A stretch of DNA of 64,000 nt from Centroberyx gerrardi (GCF_048128805.1 NC_136005.1:20925760-20989759); one strand, 5' to 3'; positions 1 through 12,612 are shown, counted from the first letter of the stretch. Numbers and translations: made by a program. The notes: generated by a model not told the origin, from the sequence alone.

Positions 1-132
1 TGCATGTAAGAGCGCAATGGGATTTTGTATCTGTACATAGCAGTGTGTGTGTGTAAAATGAAACTGAGGCTCTGTGACAGAAGAGTGGTGGGAACCATAA
101 AGGGATTCAGTGTCAGGACTAAGATTAAGAGG

Positions 133-175
133 AATTTTATTGATCCCCGGGGGGAAATTGGGTCATTGCAGCAGC
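133..175 (-). repeat. Truncated SINE-tail fragment
   Basis: It contains TTTTATTGATCCCC followed by a G run and GAAATT, the same tail seen at 12998-13200. Only the tail part is recognisable. Confidence 0.5.
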
Positions 176-2208
176 TAAGAATAAGGTATAGATAATACTA
201 CAACAGTTGAAGATGAAAGATACAATGTCCTTGTCATGTTGATATAGAGTTCCTATTGTAAGCTCTTGTTTAAGGCCTTGTCTCAGGTCATCCAACAAAA
301 GCCCCTGAGCCTTATATTTTGTGTGTGTGTTTGAGGTTTTACTCCGATGGGAGGCTGACAAAGCTTTTTTTTTAATTTAGGTTCCCCCCCCATTGGGTAG
401 AAACTCTTTAGGTTGGCATTTTTTTCACTCGATTGCGTTTGGTCACTGTATCAGCACGTTCGCTGCACTTTTAGACCAGCTGACCTTGCCTCCTCCCTCT
501 CTGTATCTATCTCTTTAGCTTGCTTGTTCTCTCACTATCTCTCTCTTTCATGTACACACATGCGCACACACACACTCGGCTCAGCACGGCTGACAAATTT
601 GTCTCCTGTTATTATGGTTAGTCTGTTTGCAAAGCGAAAAATACCTGTAATGGGATCCAATTTTCTTCTACATTTCACTCGCCTTTGTGTATGTTTTCAG
701 TGTTGACAGTAATGGGGAGAAGTGAATGTGTGTGTGACAGTGTGAGTTTGCTATTCATGTGTGAGAACAGACTGTATGCTTGTGCTTTGATGTGCAAAAT
801 ACAAGGTGTTTGTGTGAGTTGAGCGAGTGCGCATAGAGTGGATGCATATAGTAGGATGGTGGGGTCAGCTCACAGCCACAAGCTGACACACTTTGAAGTG
901 AACTCAAACTATGACAGGTATGACAGCAGATAATAAAGGCATGCATTATTAACTGTTAGAAATGTGTTGAATCGTAAGGCACACTGTAGAATAGGAACAC
1001 ATTCAAAGCTTCCAGTCCACAGATCATCAAATATAATAACATATACGAATACATGACCTGGAAAGAAATGCAACCGCGTGTCTGTTTTTGACTGTTTATT
1101 CTGCCAAACATTGAAATGAAACATTGCGAGCGCAGAGTGGACAGTGAATATGAAATGTCTTATTGCCCTGTTCCTCTCCTTATTGTTTGATAAGGGAGGA
1201 GAGGGACAGACACAAAAGAAGTAATGTTGATTAAGAACAGAGGCGTATTGTTCTAGAGTCTGTTATGGATCGGCTGCTGTGTGGTAAAAGGCTCTGGTAG
1301 GAACTAGTTTGGGTCGGGAAACACACCAAAATTAAAATGTAGCATGCATACATATTTTTGGATGATTCTATAATGTGTGTGTTTTTGGTTACGCTTGTTC
1401 CATCTGCCTTGTCATCTCTGTCTCTCAGTATTTCTGTCACAGAAATACTCTCCTTTTACTCTCTACTTTTCCCTCCCCCCGTTCCCACTCCGCCACAGTT
1501 AAAGCAGAGCTCTCTGAATTTCTCTTTCTGAACTGAGCAGCTCTCTGACCCTTTTCCCCATTCACTCCATCCTTTTTCCCTGCCTCATTCATCCCACCTC
1601 CTTCTCTCTCTCTCTCTCTCTCTCTGTCCTTTTATTCCTACAGGCACTTGCAGCCTCACACACTCATTTTTCCGAGGCTCATTTAAAATCTCTCATCGTT
1701 TCTGTTATCTCACTGCAGCACACAGTGTATAATAAACTCCGCTGGAGGTGGCGGGAGTAGCGCTAGTTCTCTCTGCTAATGTAAATGTGTTTGCGTGTGT
1801 GTCGCATGTGTGTGTTGTGGATATTGTGTTGTTACACCAAGTTTGCATTGGTTTATTAGTTTGTAATTTAGCATCTCCGGTGGGACCTGGTAGGATGCTT
1901 TCCCTTGTTTTTTTTTCTCATTTGAGCACATAATATATGCATGTAGATCCTGTAATCCCATTTTACTATCATGCCTGTTTGTTATCCAAGCTCTTATGGA
2001 AGATTCAGTGTTATCGTGTTAGGTATCTTGTTCATACAAGTGTCTTCTGGGAGAGAGAGTGTTTGATGATAAACCTTAATCTTGGTAGCTGAGGTCATGG
2101 GGTTTGCAAGGGCCCGAAGGAATAAAGCTTCAGCTGCTTTTCCAACAGTATCTTTGCCTCATCCCCTCTCCTCTGCTCCTCAGAGACTCTTAGGTAATGA
2201 TAGAGACA

Positions 2209-2212
<4 letters not shown>

Positions 2213-2273
<61 letters not shown>
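2213..2273. repeat. (GT)n microsatellite
   Basis: About 60 bases of uninterrupted GT in the SLC22A23 intron. Confidence 0.97.
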
Positions 2274-2275
<2 letters not shown>

Positions 2276-2401
2276 TTGTTATGAGGTAGGGGGATGGCTA
2301 ATGCTGACTCAGCTGGGGAAAAGTACTGTCATGCTGTGCCCTTCTCAAGCCCTCTATCTGTTTCCCATCCCCATCTTTCTATGCAGTCATCCCTCTCTTT
2401 G

Positions 2402-2443
<42 letters not shown>

Positions 2444-2941
2444 TGCGTCTCTCACTCTGAACCCATGCTGTTAGTAAGCCAATTGTCCCTGCACCCCATT
2501 CTCATGCCCCAGGCAAGGTTAGCCAGGGAGCAGCAGACACTCACAGTGCACACATGTATGTATGTAAGTGTGTGTGGATGCATGGGGTGTGGGGGGGGTG
2601 GGGGGGTTGTCAGCCATTTGTTATGAAAGATTGGCTTGGCCATTAGATCACACCCTCCTCGCCATCATCTCTTTGTTACGCTTCCCTCCCCGTCTCCTTT
2701 TTATTTTCGCCTTTCTCACCCTCTGCAACTGTTCACTTTCAGCTGCAAGACAGTGGAAAAGCTGCTTGGTGAAAGGAGGAGGAGGAGTAGGAAGAAGAGG
2801 AGGAGGAGGAGGAGGAGGAGAGGAACAGGGGCATGGAGGGGGGAAGAGGTGGGGGATGGTGGCTTACAGAGGGTGAGAGAGCCACTTCAGCCCTGATGAG
2901 CAGGAGGGAGAGTGGGGGGGAGAGAGGGGGGATCAGCCCAC

Positions 2942-2965
2942 GGGGGGGGGGGGGGGGGGGGGGGG
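2942..2965. repeat. Poly-G run of 24
   Basis: A mononucleotide G run preceded by a G-rich stretch from about 2908. It could form a G-quadruplex and its length may be a sequencing artefact. Confidence 0.9.
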
Positions 2966-3890
2966 TGCAGTGAGATAATCAACACAAGAAGAGCCATTCT
3001 CCCACTCAGCTGGAACAAAAGGTCCCTGCCTGTGTGTGTGTGTGTGTGTGTGTGTGTAAGTGTGGATGTGGATATCCCAGCAGAGTTGGCGAGATCAGAC
3101 ACCTCCCCAGAGAGTTTGGGAGTGGTTTTGTTTTTCGAGGTTGGTTTAGGGATGGGTTGCCATTGCCAAGGTACAGAGTTTTTCTCTAACGTGTGTGTGT
3201 GTGTGTCTGCCAAGGGTTTCTTACTGGATCTATCTGATCCCTATTGACTGCTTTAAACAGGGGTGCAGCAGAGGTTCAGCGCTATGCTGTTTGGTAAAAC
3301 AGACAGGCTGACAGTCAGACACACACACACACACACACTCTGTCTCTCTCACTGTCTCTTTCTCATCCAATGCTGCAAGTCAGGCAGAAGAGAGAGAATA
3401 GAGAGAGGAGCTTAAGGATGAGTCACTCTGGGGGTCAGTTTAATTTCCTTCCTCTGTTTTGGTTCCTGCAGGGAGGGTTTTGGAGACATTAACTAGCACT
3501 GTACATCTGGGACAGGAGAGAACAGAGGTGAAGGGAATAGACGGGGAAGGGATTTCCAGTAATACCTTCAATTTTTTTTCCCTTTCAGCCTCCTGCCTTT
3601 TCACTAACTGATTCATTCTACCTGCTCACTGCCGTCCCCTTGCCATTTCTTTCTCTTATCTCGGTAGCTTTATCTCATCTCTCTGTCTCTCTGTCTGTTC
3701 CTCTCTCCTCCTCTCACTCTCTCTCTTTCTGTCCTTTTCTCTCTCTCTCTTGCTAGTAGTGGGCTTTATTATTATTCCTCCAGTGATTCCACTGATGAAT
3801 GGAGGGAGTTTTTCGTCTCCTCAGGAGGGGAGTCTCATTTGTATTCTGCCCCTTGCCTTACTTTCTTCTATTGCCCCCCCTCCCATCTCT

Positions 3891-3936
<46 letters not shown>

Positions 3937-4504
3937 CTCCACAATAAGAAGTGACAGTACATGAGCCCTGGTTATTGAGTGGGCCTCCCTGCATCCCCGC
4001 TCCCCCCCGTTGGTCACCTTCAAAAAGACCTTGCCATCTGGACCAGGCCATCTGGACTGTACCATGTTACAGGCAGTAGGGGAGGAGACGGGAGCCCAGT
4101 CGGGGAAATGAAGGGAGGGTTACAGTGAAGTGCTCACAGACCAGCTGAACCCTTTAGGAAGGCTTGACAAGTAGTTTGTCCTAAGTTCATGAGAGGTCTG
4201 GTGTTTAACTCGTGCCTTCTCAAGGGAATGTTCAGCAACGGATAGTGCTCAATAATTTACGGAGGAAATTCGATATTGGCCCCACCATTAAACAAACACA
4301 CATCAAGTGCTTCCAGACCATTACGGTTGTCGTTTAGCTCACCGCAGTAAACAGACACACATTTACTTGTCTTCACTCTTCAACTGAAGCTGAACATATG
4401 AATTCATACTAACACTTTAAGGGTCTGTAATTTCTATGTAACATTCATCTCTCCCTCTGTCTGTTTCTCTTTCTTGTCTCTCTCCCTCTGTCTCTCTATT
4501 TTAG

Positions 4505-7500
4505 GGATCGAGCTTTGTTTGCCAGGCTGGCGTTTCTCCATGACCATGGTAGCCAGTTTTCTGATGGTGGGCGGGCAGCTATTGATGCCAGGGGTGGCTG
4601 CTCTCTGCCGCAATTGGCCAGACCGGGATGATTGGCAGGTCCTCCAGATTGTCATAATCAGCCCTTTCGTTCTGATGCTGCCCTACGTCTGGTAAGTCCC
4701 ACCCACTGAGGGAAGCCACTGTGGGGGGGATTCTTCGCTATCAGAGCCAGGCAATGGCTTGTACAGTACACACTTGTACTACACAGTAGTGCATAGTACT
4801 CGGCACACTCTGTTTCGACCAAGACACAATACTCCCTTTCTCCTATTGTCTTTTTTTCTTCCCCCTTTCTGTCTGTTTTTCCTTCTTGCTCTCACAACAT
4901 ATTCTGTTCTCATCCTTCTTCTGGTTCTTTGTCCGCTCTCTTCATGTCCTTCCCTGTCTCTCTCTCTCTCTCCAGGATTTTTCCCGAGTCGTTGCGCTGG
5001 TTGCTGGCCACCCAGCACTACAGCCGGTCCAAAGCCATGATGCTGCGCATCGCCAGGAAGAATCAGGTTGACATAACAACCGAGCCCAGTGGGGTTCTCA
5101 CAGGTGAGGATCCATCACGTTTTTCAGTTTAGCACATTAAAAGATGATTACGCTATTAATGTAATATTTTCTGCTGCTTTACTCATTTCATTATGACAAT
5201 TATCTTAAACCGCCATTTATGTTGCAGCTGCAGGCCTCATGGTGTGTGATGAAATGGACATGCAATGAACACACACACACACACACACACTCACACACAC
5301 TGCGACTCAAAGATGTCCTTGCCATATGCGCACACATGTAATACCTTTCATGCAGTATCACCCGATTGGATCATATGATGAAATATGTTTGCAATCAGAC
5401 ATACACATACATGCTCCCCTGCAAAGATCATGAGCAATTTGTCACTGGAAGATCAATAAATTGGGACTGTCAAAACCCCTAAAAGCCGTTTGTAGTCTTC
5501 AAAGGCACGACTGATAATTGCCTTGCTGCTGATATTTTAGTGTTTCACTTACATCTGTCCTCTCTCTGCCTCCAACCCTTCTACTCCCCCGCTTTGATAT
5601 ATGATGTATTGCTCCTGCCTGTCCCAGTGGCCCAGGATGAATACACTGTAACTGAGGTGTAATGTTGTGATAGACGGCCGATGAAGGACCACCTATGCTT
5701 GTCTAGCATACTTTCTTCTCTGCGCTAGAGGTGTGAAGGGTGTGAAGTGTCCCCCGGTGCCTGGTCTCTCATTTCCTCCTGAAAGGAAAGGTCTCAAGGT
5801 GTGCGTTTCATGTTTCTTATCAGAGCTGGAGCAGGAGCTGCACAAGAAACCCCAGAGGACCTGCATTGTCAAGATGATGAGCACCAGGAACCTGTGGAAA
5901 AACATTGTGGTGCTGTGTGTCAACTCGTAAGTGTGCTGTGTTTGTGGGTGGGTTTGTGCAATCCCTTCGCTAATCAAAGCCAGCATCTGTTAAGAGAGCA
6001 TGAATTACACATGAGCTCTCCTCCCAAGAGAGGAATATAGGCAGGCGTTTCTCTACTGTACATGTATGTCCTGTGTACCACCTCACTGTGCTCTTGGTTA
6101 CTGTTTGTTTGTGTGTTTGCACAGATTGACAGGTTATGGGATCCACCACTGCTTTGCCCGCAGTATGATGGACCCTGAGGCCCAGCCGACGGCTATGTGC
6201 CACACAGACTATTACACCATGGCTGGCATCGCCGTGGCAACCTGTCTGGCGCTGTGCCCCGCGGTGGGGTTGATGGGTCGTCGTGGAGGGCTGCTCACCT
6301 TTATGATCATCACTGCCCTGGCATCACTGCTACAGCTTGGTTTGCTCAACCGTGAGTACAACACACAGAAAAACAAGACAATGAGATAAATAACAAAAGA
6401 TATTCAGGAGTTCTGTAGGATATGGAAAGTCATCTTGGCAGTTGAGTTGAAATGAAACAGCAAACATAGTTGCGCTCATAAACTCTGCATGCTGCCCTCA
6501 TATGTATGTATTTATCCATTAAAACATTACAAATTGCAGTTTAACTTTCAGTCTAATAGGAGCGTATCCCCATCCCCCCATTTTTGACCTACATCTGCTG
6601 TACTGTATGTGGTCATTATTTCAGGCTTCACTGGTAAACTGTTAACAGTTCTCCTTAAAGGCTTTCCTCATGCTTGTTTGCTTCTGCCTTGAGCCTCCCT
6701 TTGTACGCTTTAACATCATGTTCCCTTCTCTTCTCTCCTCCGATGCTCGCTAATGGAATCCAGTGATTGGGAAGTACAGCCTCCGCCATGACATAGGTAC
6801 AGTTGGAGTATGGGGAAGAGCCCACTTGCCACCTGTAATGGCCATACAGGATTGCTTAGTGTTGTTGTAGCCTTATGATACCTGAAGGAATTGTTGGATA
6901 AAATACTGAAAAAATAAATGATCCAATAAAAGAGTAAATGATTCAATTAAATTGACGGTTGGCCGAGAGTAGCCTAATTTCAAGGTCAATTAAGCACTCC
7001 TACAAGCGCTAATTTGTTCCCTAGGCATCATGATTAATGTTTGTTGTTGGTGCGTTACGCTCTGTGATATTGGTATGCTGACGTTTTGTTGTCCTTGTCT
7101 GGATAGTTCTGCGCGACACTCTGAACAGGAAATTCTCTGTGGCCTTCTCCATCATTGGCATGTTCTCCTCCCACGCTGTAAGCACCCTCAGCATATTCTT
7201 TTGCGCTGAGATCACTCCTACTGTCATCAGGTGAGCTGGATGTGCACAACCACATAAAACCACAGTTATGGGAGCCTCATGACTGACTTTTCGAGTTTTC
7301 GTACTACAGTTGCCTGTTGGCTCCATCTTGTGGTGCAATTTTGACAAGCGAGTACACTGCCTCTTGACCATAAGAGTGTCTATTGTTTGTTTTATTTATG
7401 TCAGATCCTTTGTTTGTGGTACGTCTAATCTTACATTTGATAATACATTCTCTCTCTCTCTCTCTGTGCAGGGGTGGAGGGCTGGGCCTGGTGCTGGCAA

Positions 7501-7901
7501 GCGCCGGCTTCGGCATGCTCACTGCACCCATCATGGAACTCCACAACCAGAAGGGCTACTTCCTGCATCACGTGATCTTCGCCTGCTGCACTCTCCTGTG
7601 CATCATCTGCCTGCTGCTGCTGCCCGAGCCGCGGGGCCAGCCGCTGCCGGAGAGCCTGGCCGACGGAGAGAGCTTCACCCGTCAGACGCTGCTCCACCCC
7701 GGGGAGCAGCACCTCCTTCTCACCAAGACTGACAGGGACTACTCCCGCGTCCATGACACGCCGCTGCACCTGTCGGCTACCGGGGGCGCCACAGTGGCAG
7801 CAGCCACCGCTCTGGCAGCGGTACCCGCCTCGTACGCCCTGGCGACTGGAGGGGAGGTGCTCAGCAACTGCACTGTAGCCAATGGGGTGCGAGCATCGTA
7901 G
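4505..7901 (+). CDS. SLC22A23: SLC22A23, C-terminal part (7 exons, 5' end outside window)
   Basis: This is an orphan member of the SLC22 organic-ion transporter family (major facilitator superfamily), a multi-pass membrane protein with no settled substrate. Exons: 4505-4691, 4976-5103, 5824-5926, 6125-6351, 6764-6796 (a 33-bp microexon), 7107-7230 and 7472-7901. All have GT-AG borders and consistent phases, giving about 409 residues and a TAG stop. Visible hydrophobic segments include MVASFLMVGGQLLMPGVAAL, LQIVIISPFVLMLPYVW, YYTMAGIAVATCLALCPAVG, a segment around FSIIGMFSSHAVSTLSIFF, and FACCTLLCIICLLLLPE. The SLC22 signature PESLRWL follows the second. The loop AEITPTVIRGGGLG matches the family's AE..PT.IR motif. 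The tail ends TVANGVRAS, similar to the mammalian ANGMKAM end as I recall it. The product is recognised from overall similarity to mammalian SLC22A23. N-terminal exons are missing from the window. The gene faces PSMG4 tail to tail. Confidence 0.93.
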
Positions 7902-9585
7902 CAATAGTCTACTACTGCGCTATTAATTGCTCAAGCATTAAATTGATTGGGTGGTACTGGGTTATTGAGCCTGTGAAAAACCCACAGGATCCTTTTTAGA
8001 CAAAACCAAAAAAAGAAAAAACAGAATTGCTCAAATGACCCAGATGGACACTTGTTTAGGGGAAATGAAATGGTGATAATAGTAAAAGATTTGTGTAGTT
8101 TGTAGTGACTATGATTCACAGTTCATTCAGGATTTGCCAAAAAAAAATCTTGTACTAGACTGAGTTTATCTCAAGTCAGTGTGTGTTAATAATATAAAAT
8201 GGAAGTTTTCAGCGGTGTTCAAGTGGATTGCTTTCACTGTACTAGTTGTATCTGCTCTTTCACAGAGTGATTTGCAGGCAAAGAAGAGTAGACGAGTTGA
8301 CAGGCAAAGAAAGTAGAGCAGACTAGCTTTCAATAATGTGTGCTCTATGAGTTTTCTGTTTGTAGTTTGACTTGAGAGAGGATTTCACTGCATCTTATAA
8401 TTTTTTAATGAGTTTTTTTGCACTAAATGTCAAAGACACAATCAATTGTTTGTGATTTTCAGCCAACACATTGGAGATCCAGGGATTGGCTAAACCACTA
8501 CCACTCTTTTGCATGAAAGGGCACAAATGGATTTACACGTGTATCTTTTTCTTCTGATTTGTGGTCCCTCTACTAGAAGTCCAATGTGGCACTTTATCCT
8601 CAGAAGAGAGGTCAGTGTAAACACTTTTGAATTGCGAGCATTACTGCTGTTGGTATGGGTGAATGATGGTTGTCTGATGTGATTAACAGCCAGAGGCCTA
8701 GGCAGACTGCATGAATAGTCTATGGAGACTGTGGGTAATGCTACATGAATCTGAGAGTTGAATGGACTAGAGTAACCAGTTTACTATGTCTTATGACGCA
8801 TCTCAGCATCTGAATGGCTTTATCATGATGGTTCTGTTCTTAAGATACAATGTAATTTAAGAAAACCAGTATTTATTTTGTCATGCTGCCAAGGGCATTT
8901 TGTTGCTTGAAATACCTCCTTAACTTAACTAGCTAATATTCCACCCCAACTTTCACTCCTTGTTCTCTGTACTGTGGTAATGTTATTGGTTGTAATCCTG
9001 TTCCTAGGATGTGTAACTCTAGCCTGACAAAATATTGGTTGGCCCTGCCAGAAAGCACAATATTTATAGCAGTTTTGAAATAAACGTTTGTGAAGATTTA
9101 GAGTAGAGCAGCTTGGTCTGCATAGAACTGGCCTAGTTGTGATTAGTGTACATTTGTACAAGACCACTTTACTCTGTATGTATCCCTTAGGACTGAATAA
9201 AATTGTAAGGTATGTATTTATGTGCCATTCAATGATAATGTATGGACTATCAACCTTACTTTTTTAAGATATGAAGCACATCGAATACATAAACCATTTC
9301 ATAAGCCATTTTTGTCCAATAATACCTGGACCCACAAATCCATGTTAACATCCTCCATATTTTTATCATGACATACTATTTAGTACATGGCACGTATTTT
9401 GAACACCTTGTATGGTTTGCTAGTTTGTATGTTTTCAACAATGGAATACTCAACCACTAATGCTGTTTTCTAAGTGTTATTTTTTTAATATGATGCATTT
9501 GTACAAAAAGCCATAGGCCTACATGTTTTGATAATAAACCACTTAATTTATTGATTATGTCAATAAATGAACACTTGATGTGACC
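7902..9585 (+). other. SLC22A23: SLC22A23 3' UTR
   Basis: This is AT-rich non-coding sequence after the TAG stop, with no open frame resembling a protein. Candidate poly(A) signals AATAAA lie at 9196-9201 and 9562-9567. The distal signal would give a 3' UTR of about 1.7 kb. The end is inferred, not observed. Confidence 0.55.
9562..9567 (+). terminator. SLC22A23: Poly(A) signal for SLC22A23
   Basis: An AATAAA hexamer, the last one downstream of SLC22A23 on the + strand. It lies only 26 bases from the opposing PSMG4 signal, so cleavage sites of the two convergent genes would overlap or nearly touch. Confidence 0.5.
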
Positions 9586-9592
9586 ATTTGTG

Positions 9593-9598
9593 TTTATT
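9593..9598 (-). terminator. PSMG4: Poly(A) signal for PSMG4
   Basis: TTTATT on the + strand reads AATAAA on the minus strand, about 195 bases downstream of the PSMG4 stop. It is the first such hexamer after that stop and implies a short 3' UTR. Confidence 0.5.
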
Positions 9599-9791
9599 GT
9601 GTTGGTGCATGATTACACAATAAGAGTATGTACGTCTGGAGTTGCTTAACTTTCTTGAAAAAGCATGTAAGTCCAATCAAGTAAGTGACAAAAGAATAAG
9701 AGAAGGACCAGCCATGTTGTCCTCCCTCTTGCATGTCTTCATTTCTATACAAAAGTGAGCGAGAGAAAGAACTCTATAAAAGGATCAAATG

Positions 9792-11114
9792 TTAAAAGTG
9801 TTCGGGGTGAAGCTCCAGCTCCTTCTTGATCCTGTTTTCCACCAAGAGAGAGAGGTTAGAGTCTGTCATTGGAAGACTGTAGCTCACAAATACTTGCTTT
9901 TTCATCTTCTTAGCTGCAAACCAGAGAGAAGGAGACAATTATTTCACAGTAAAAGTTTGCAAACTAACTCTGATAGGCATCATACTAAAATGTTTTGCTA
10001 CAGTGTACTGCCAGGGTTATTTATTGCAAAAATCCCCATCAAACCAATCCCATCAGTTTGGGAAGTTGTGGAGACCCAAGATAATTACTTGCTCTCTCTC
10101 TCACTGCATCTAGGGTAATATTCCACAAAAGACGCGTACTGCAGGGACCATTTGACAATTTAAATGGCTCAGCCTTTTAATGACTTGTCATAGGCTGCTA
10201 CATTAGGAAGCACAAACAGATACAATGTCATACAACATTACCTAATCTCTGTGCCAACGAATTTGGAGCGGTATTTGATGGATCCCCCATGACTAATGAA
10301 GATAACGGCATTGAATCCTGCAGACAGAAAAACAAGCAGCTGTTAGTCTCTCTGCAAGGGAACGAATCATTAGCTTTGACAAACAAAATAATGTTAATTT
10401 TGACTTTTTTATCTTAGCCCAAGGGTTCCCAAACTTTTTCATATCAAGGACATCATATCATTATATCATCATCAAACATATCATTAGACCACAGACCCCT
10501 ATTGGATAAGAATTTCTTCCAGTGGGTTTTGTTATCTGTCTCTATTGTTGGTGGGGAGGTAACAGTGGAGAGAGTGAAACCTCTTATCACAATAGTTATT
10601 CTAAAACATTCTCTCCTGCTAATAGCGCTTAGTCAATGATATAGGCTATATTTGAACTAATCCTCATTTTGCTGAGGAACCTATGGAGCCCACTCCAGCA
10701 CCCCTGGGTGTCCCCTTGACCCACTGTGTGATGTGACATTTGGACCCACACCCCGATGCAGCCAATTTAGCAGAAATCCATCTCAGTTGTCTGAAGGCCC
10801 CCCTTTAAGTATCCTTTCCCCCCACTAGCAGCGCCCCTACCTCGGACCCTAGTTGTGGAACCGCTGCTTTGTTAATGAGTTTAAAACATTCAAACACTTG
10901 GGTCTAGCTACTTGTTTTGGTTTGGTGTTTTACTTACATATTTGCTGCTCATTGAAACCGCCAAGTTGGACAAGACTGGAGTCGACCCGACCCAGAGGAA
11001 GAACCCGCCGCTTAGCTTCATGACATGGAAGTGTATTACTTGCTCCAAAATCTTCTCAGAGAAATTGTGCACCGTAATGGCTTCCAGCGCGGCTCCGTTT
11101 TCTGTTACATTCAT
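9792..11114 (-). CDS. PSMG4: PSMG4, proteasome assembly chaperone 4 (3 exons, 124 aa)
   Basis: PSMG4/PAC4 pairs with PSMG3/PAC3 to help assemble the alpha ring of the 20S proteasome core in the cytosol. Exons in transcript order: 10938-11114, 10242-10317 and 9792-9913. These total 375 bp with correct phases and a TAA stop, giving 124 residues against 123 in human. Diagnostic stretches are HNFSEKILEQVIHFHVMKL and FLWVGSTPVLSNLAVSMSSK in exon 1, MGDPSNTAPNSLAQRL in exon 2, and QVFVSYSLPMTDSNLSLLVE followed by NRIKKELELHPEHF at the C-terminus. The start was chosen because it is the first ATG in frame and gives the family length. BPHL lies upstream on the same strand, with 544 bp between the BPHL stop and this ATG. 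Intron 1 carries a hAT-like element. The only thing unseen is the transcript start. Confidence 0.95.
10420..10866. mobile_element. hAT/Charlie-like non-autonomous element in PSMG4 intron 1
   Basis: The left end begins CAAGGGTTCCCAAAC. The right end, read in reverse complement, begins CAGCGGTTCCACAAC. Both resemble the CAGNGGTTC(C/T)CAAAC terminal inverted repeats known from hAT-Charlie elements. There is no transposase reading frame in the 447 bp. The flanking 8-mers do not match clearly, so the target-site duplication is lost or the ends are slightly misplaced. Confidence 0.55.
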
Positions 11115-11658
11115 GTTGTTGTAACGCTAGCTGTGAACATGAACACTACTTTAACTCGTGCGTCGCGCCAGTAAACAGTAAAGCAGTTACTTCCTGGTTT
11201 GTGTGCTGCTGAAAGAAAAATGGAAGCCCAAAGCAATCGATCAGAAAGCAATCGATGTTAGAGTTGACGACCTGCGTTACTAGGCAACACTAGCGCGAGG
11301 GGAAAATCCTGAACTACAAAACAGACACTGCGGCCTGCTATGCCATCATATAAATTTAATTCAAAATTAACATATAAAGTAAATGCTACATATAGGTTAT
11401 GAAAAATCACTCTGCTTGTGATTGAGCTCCATGATAAATCTAATATAAAAACATTCCAAATTCCAATTTAATATATAGGCTAAAGAAAATGTTATTGTTA
11501 TAGAAAATGAAAAATGTTGCATCCTAGACAATGAATGAAAAAATCACCCCGCTTGTGATTGAGCCCCATGAAAGTAGAAGAAAGTACAATAATTGACAAA
11601 ATAAGACAAAATCAAGTGTCCAATAGTCATCCTGCTTCTCCTCTGTCCTTTCAAACTG
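11115..11658 (-). promoter_or_regulatory. BPHL 3' flank and PSMG4 promoter region
   Basis: This interval must hold both the BPHL 3' end and the PSMG4 start. The part next to PSMG4 (about 11120-11300) has several CpGs and an ETS-type core, CAGGAAGT on the minus strand, at 11189-11196, about 75 bases before the ATG. No TATA box is evident. The part next to BPHL is AT-rich and has ATTAAA on the minus strand near 11465, a possible BPHL poly(A) signal. The assignment is by position. Confidence 0.4.
11401..11572. repeat. Pair of direct repeats between BPHL and PSMG4
   Basis: Two imperfect copies of a roughly 34-bp sequence containing GCTTGTGATTGAG, starting at 11401 and 11537 and 136 bases apart. 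Both begin GAAAAA(A)TCAC and end CCATGA. No other copy was noticed in the window. Origin unknown. Confidence 0.6.
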
Positions 11659-11838
11659 TTAATCATCCAGAAAGTCTTCCACCAGCTTGTTGAATTCAGC
11701 AGCAAACCTCAGGTGAAGATTGTGTTTTCCCTCTGGCATCAGATGTAATCTAGATTTGAAAAAAAGAACTATTGTCAAGCGATGTCCTTCATGTAGAATT
11801 TTCTTGAGTGTGAAGTAATTGTGATAATACTGTTTAAA

Positions 11839-11871
<33 letters not shown>

Positions 11872-12612
11872 TCTCACCGTGAGCCCCTGATGTGTTTGAG
11901 GAGGTACTGTGGGTGGAAGCTGGGCACCATGGGGTCTTTCTCTCCATGGATGATGAGGGTAGGACAGCTGATCAGAGGCAGAAGCTCCATGCAGATACTC
12001 CCTAATTGGACAACATCAAATTAAACATACACTTAGTTTGGTTTTGCTCTTCTTTAACTGACATTTTGTTGAATACTAATCTTCAACTTATTTAGGAGAC
12101 TCACAGATGTATTTCCAATGTGTTCCTTGTGTGTAAAAGTAGTAGCAAACTGGTGACAGATGTACACATTCATAAAATATTTTTCATGGGATAAGTTGCT
12201 TCAGTCCAGTGTTTGTTACTACACATCCCCTGTCTAAAACATTATAAAAACACAGTACTTATAGGTTCCATAGTATGAAAAGAATATTCCAAATCTTACC
12301 AGCATTATCAATAAAGCCACACGGCATGATGCCTACCCAATGTTCCCAACATGTTCCCCTTTATCCCATGGTTTTACCCTTTCTGATGGTTTCTGGTCTC
12401 TAAGATCACTCAGCTTGACTTGTGGTATAAACTTTTAGCAACAATGAAGTGAACACCTTCTGGTTTGTGGGTAAACTGTGTAATCCCATCCACCCAGGCC
12501 TCCCAGGTCTTGGGGAAGAGCTCTGCACCATACATCTCCTCCATGGGCTGCCTCATCCTCGCACTCCACTTAGACACATCACGGATTGCTAGGTGTTCCC
12601 ACACAAACCCAT

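Larger units (their letters stand above)
1..4504 (+). other. SLC22A23: SLC22A23 intron (upstream of first visible exon)
   Basis: No coding exon was found here on either strand. The sequence is rich in simple repeats: (GT)n at 2213-2273, (CA)n at 2403-2439, a GA/GGA-rich tract around 2777-2825, a run of 24 G at 2942-2965, (GT)n at 3031-3057 and (TC)n at 3894-3933. The open frames across these tracts are repeat artefacts. A short SINE-tail fragment lies at about 133-175. The region is assigned to an SLC22A23 intron because the exon at 4505 starts in phase 1 behind a good acceptor, so upstream coding exons must lie left of the window. Confidence 0.7.

Noticed and set aside
2082-2626. Open frames rich in Cys/Val or Thr/His across GT and CA tracts
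   Set aside because: They are translations of microsatellites with no splice or homology support; the same holds for similar frames at 44068-44313, 55423-55763 and 62029-62594.
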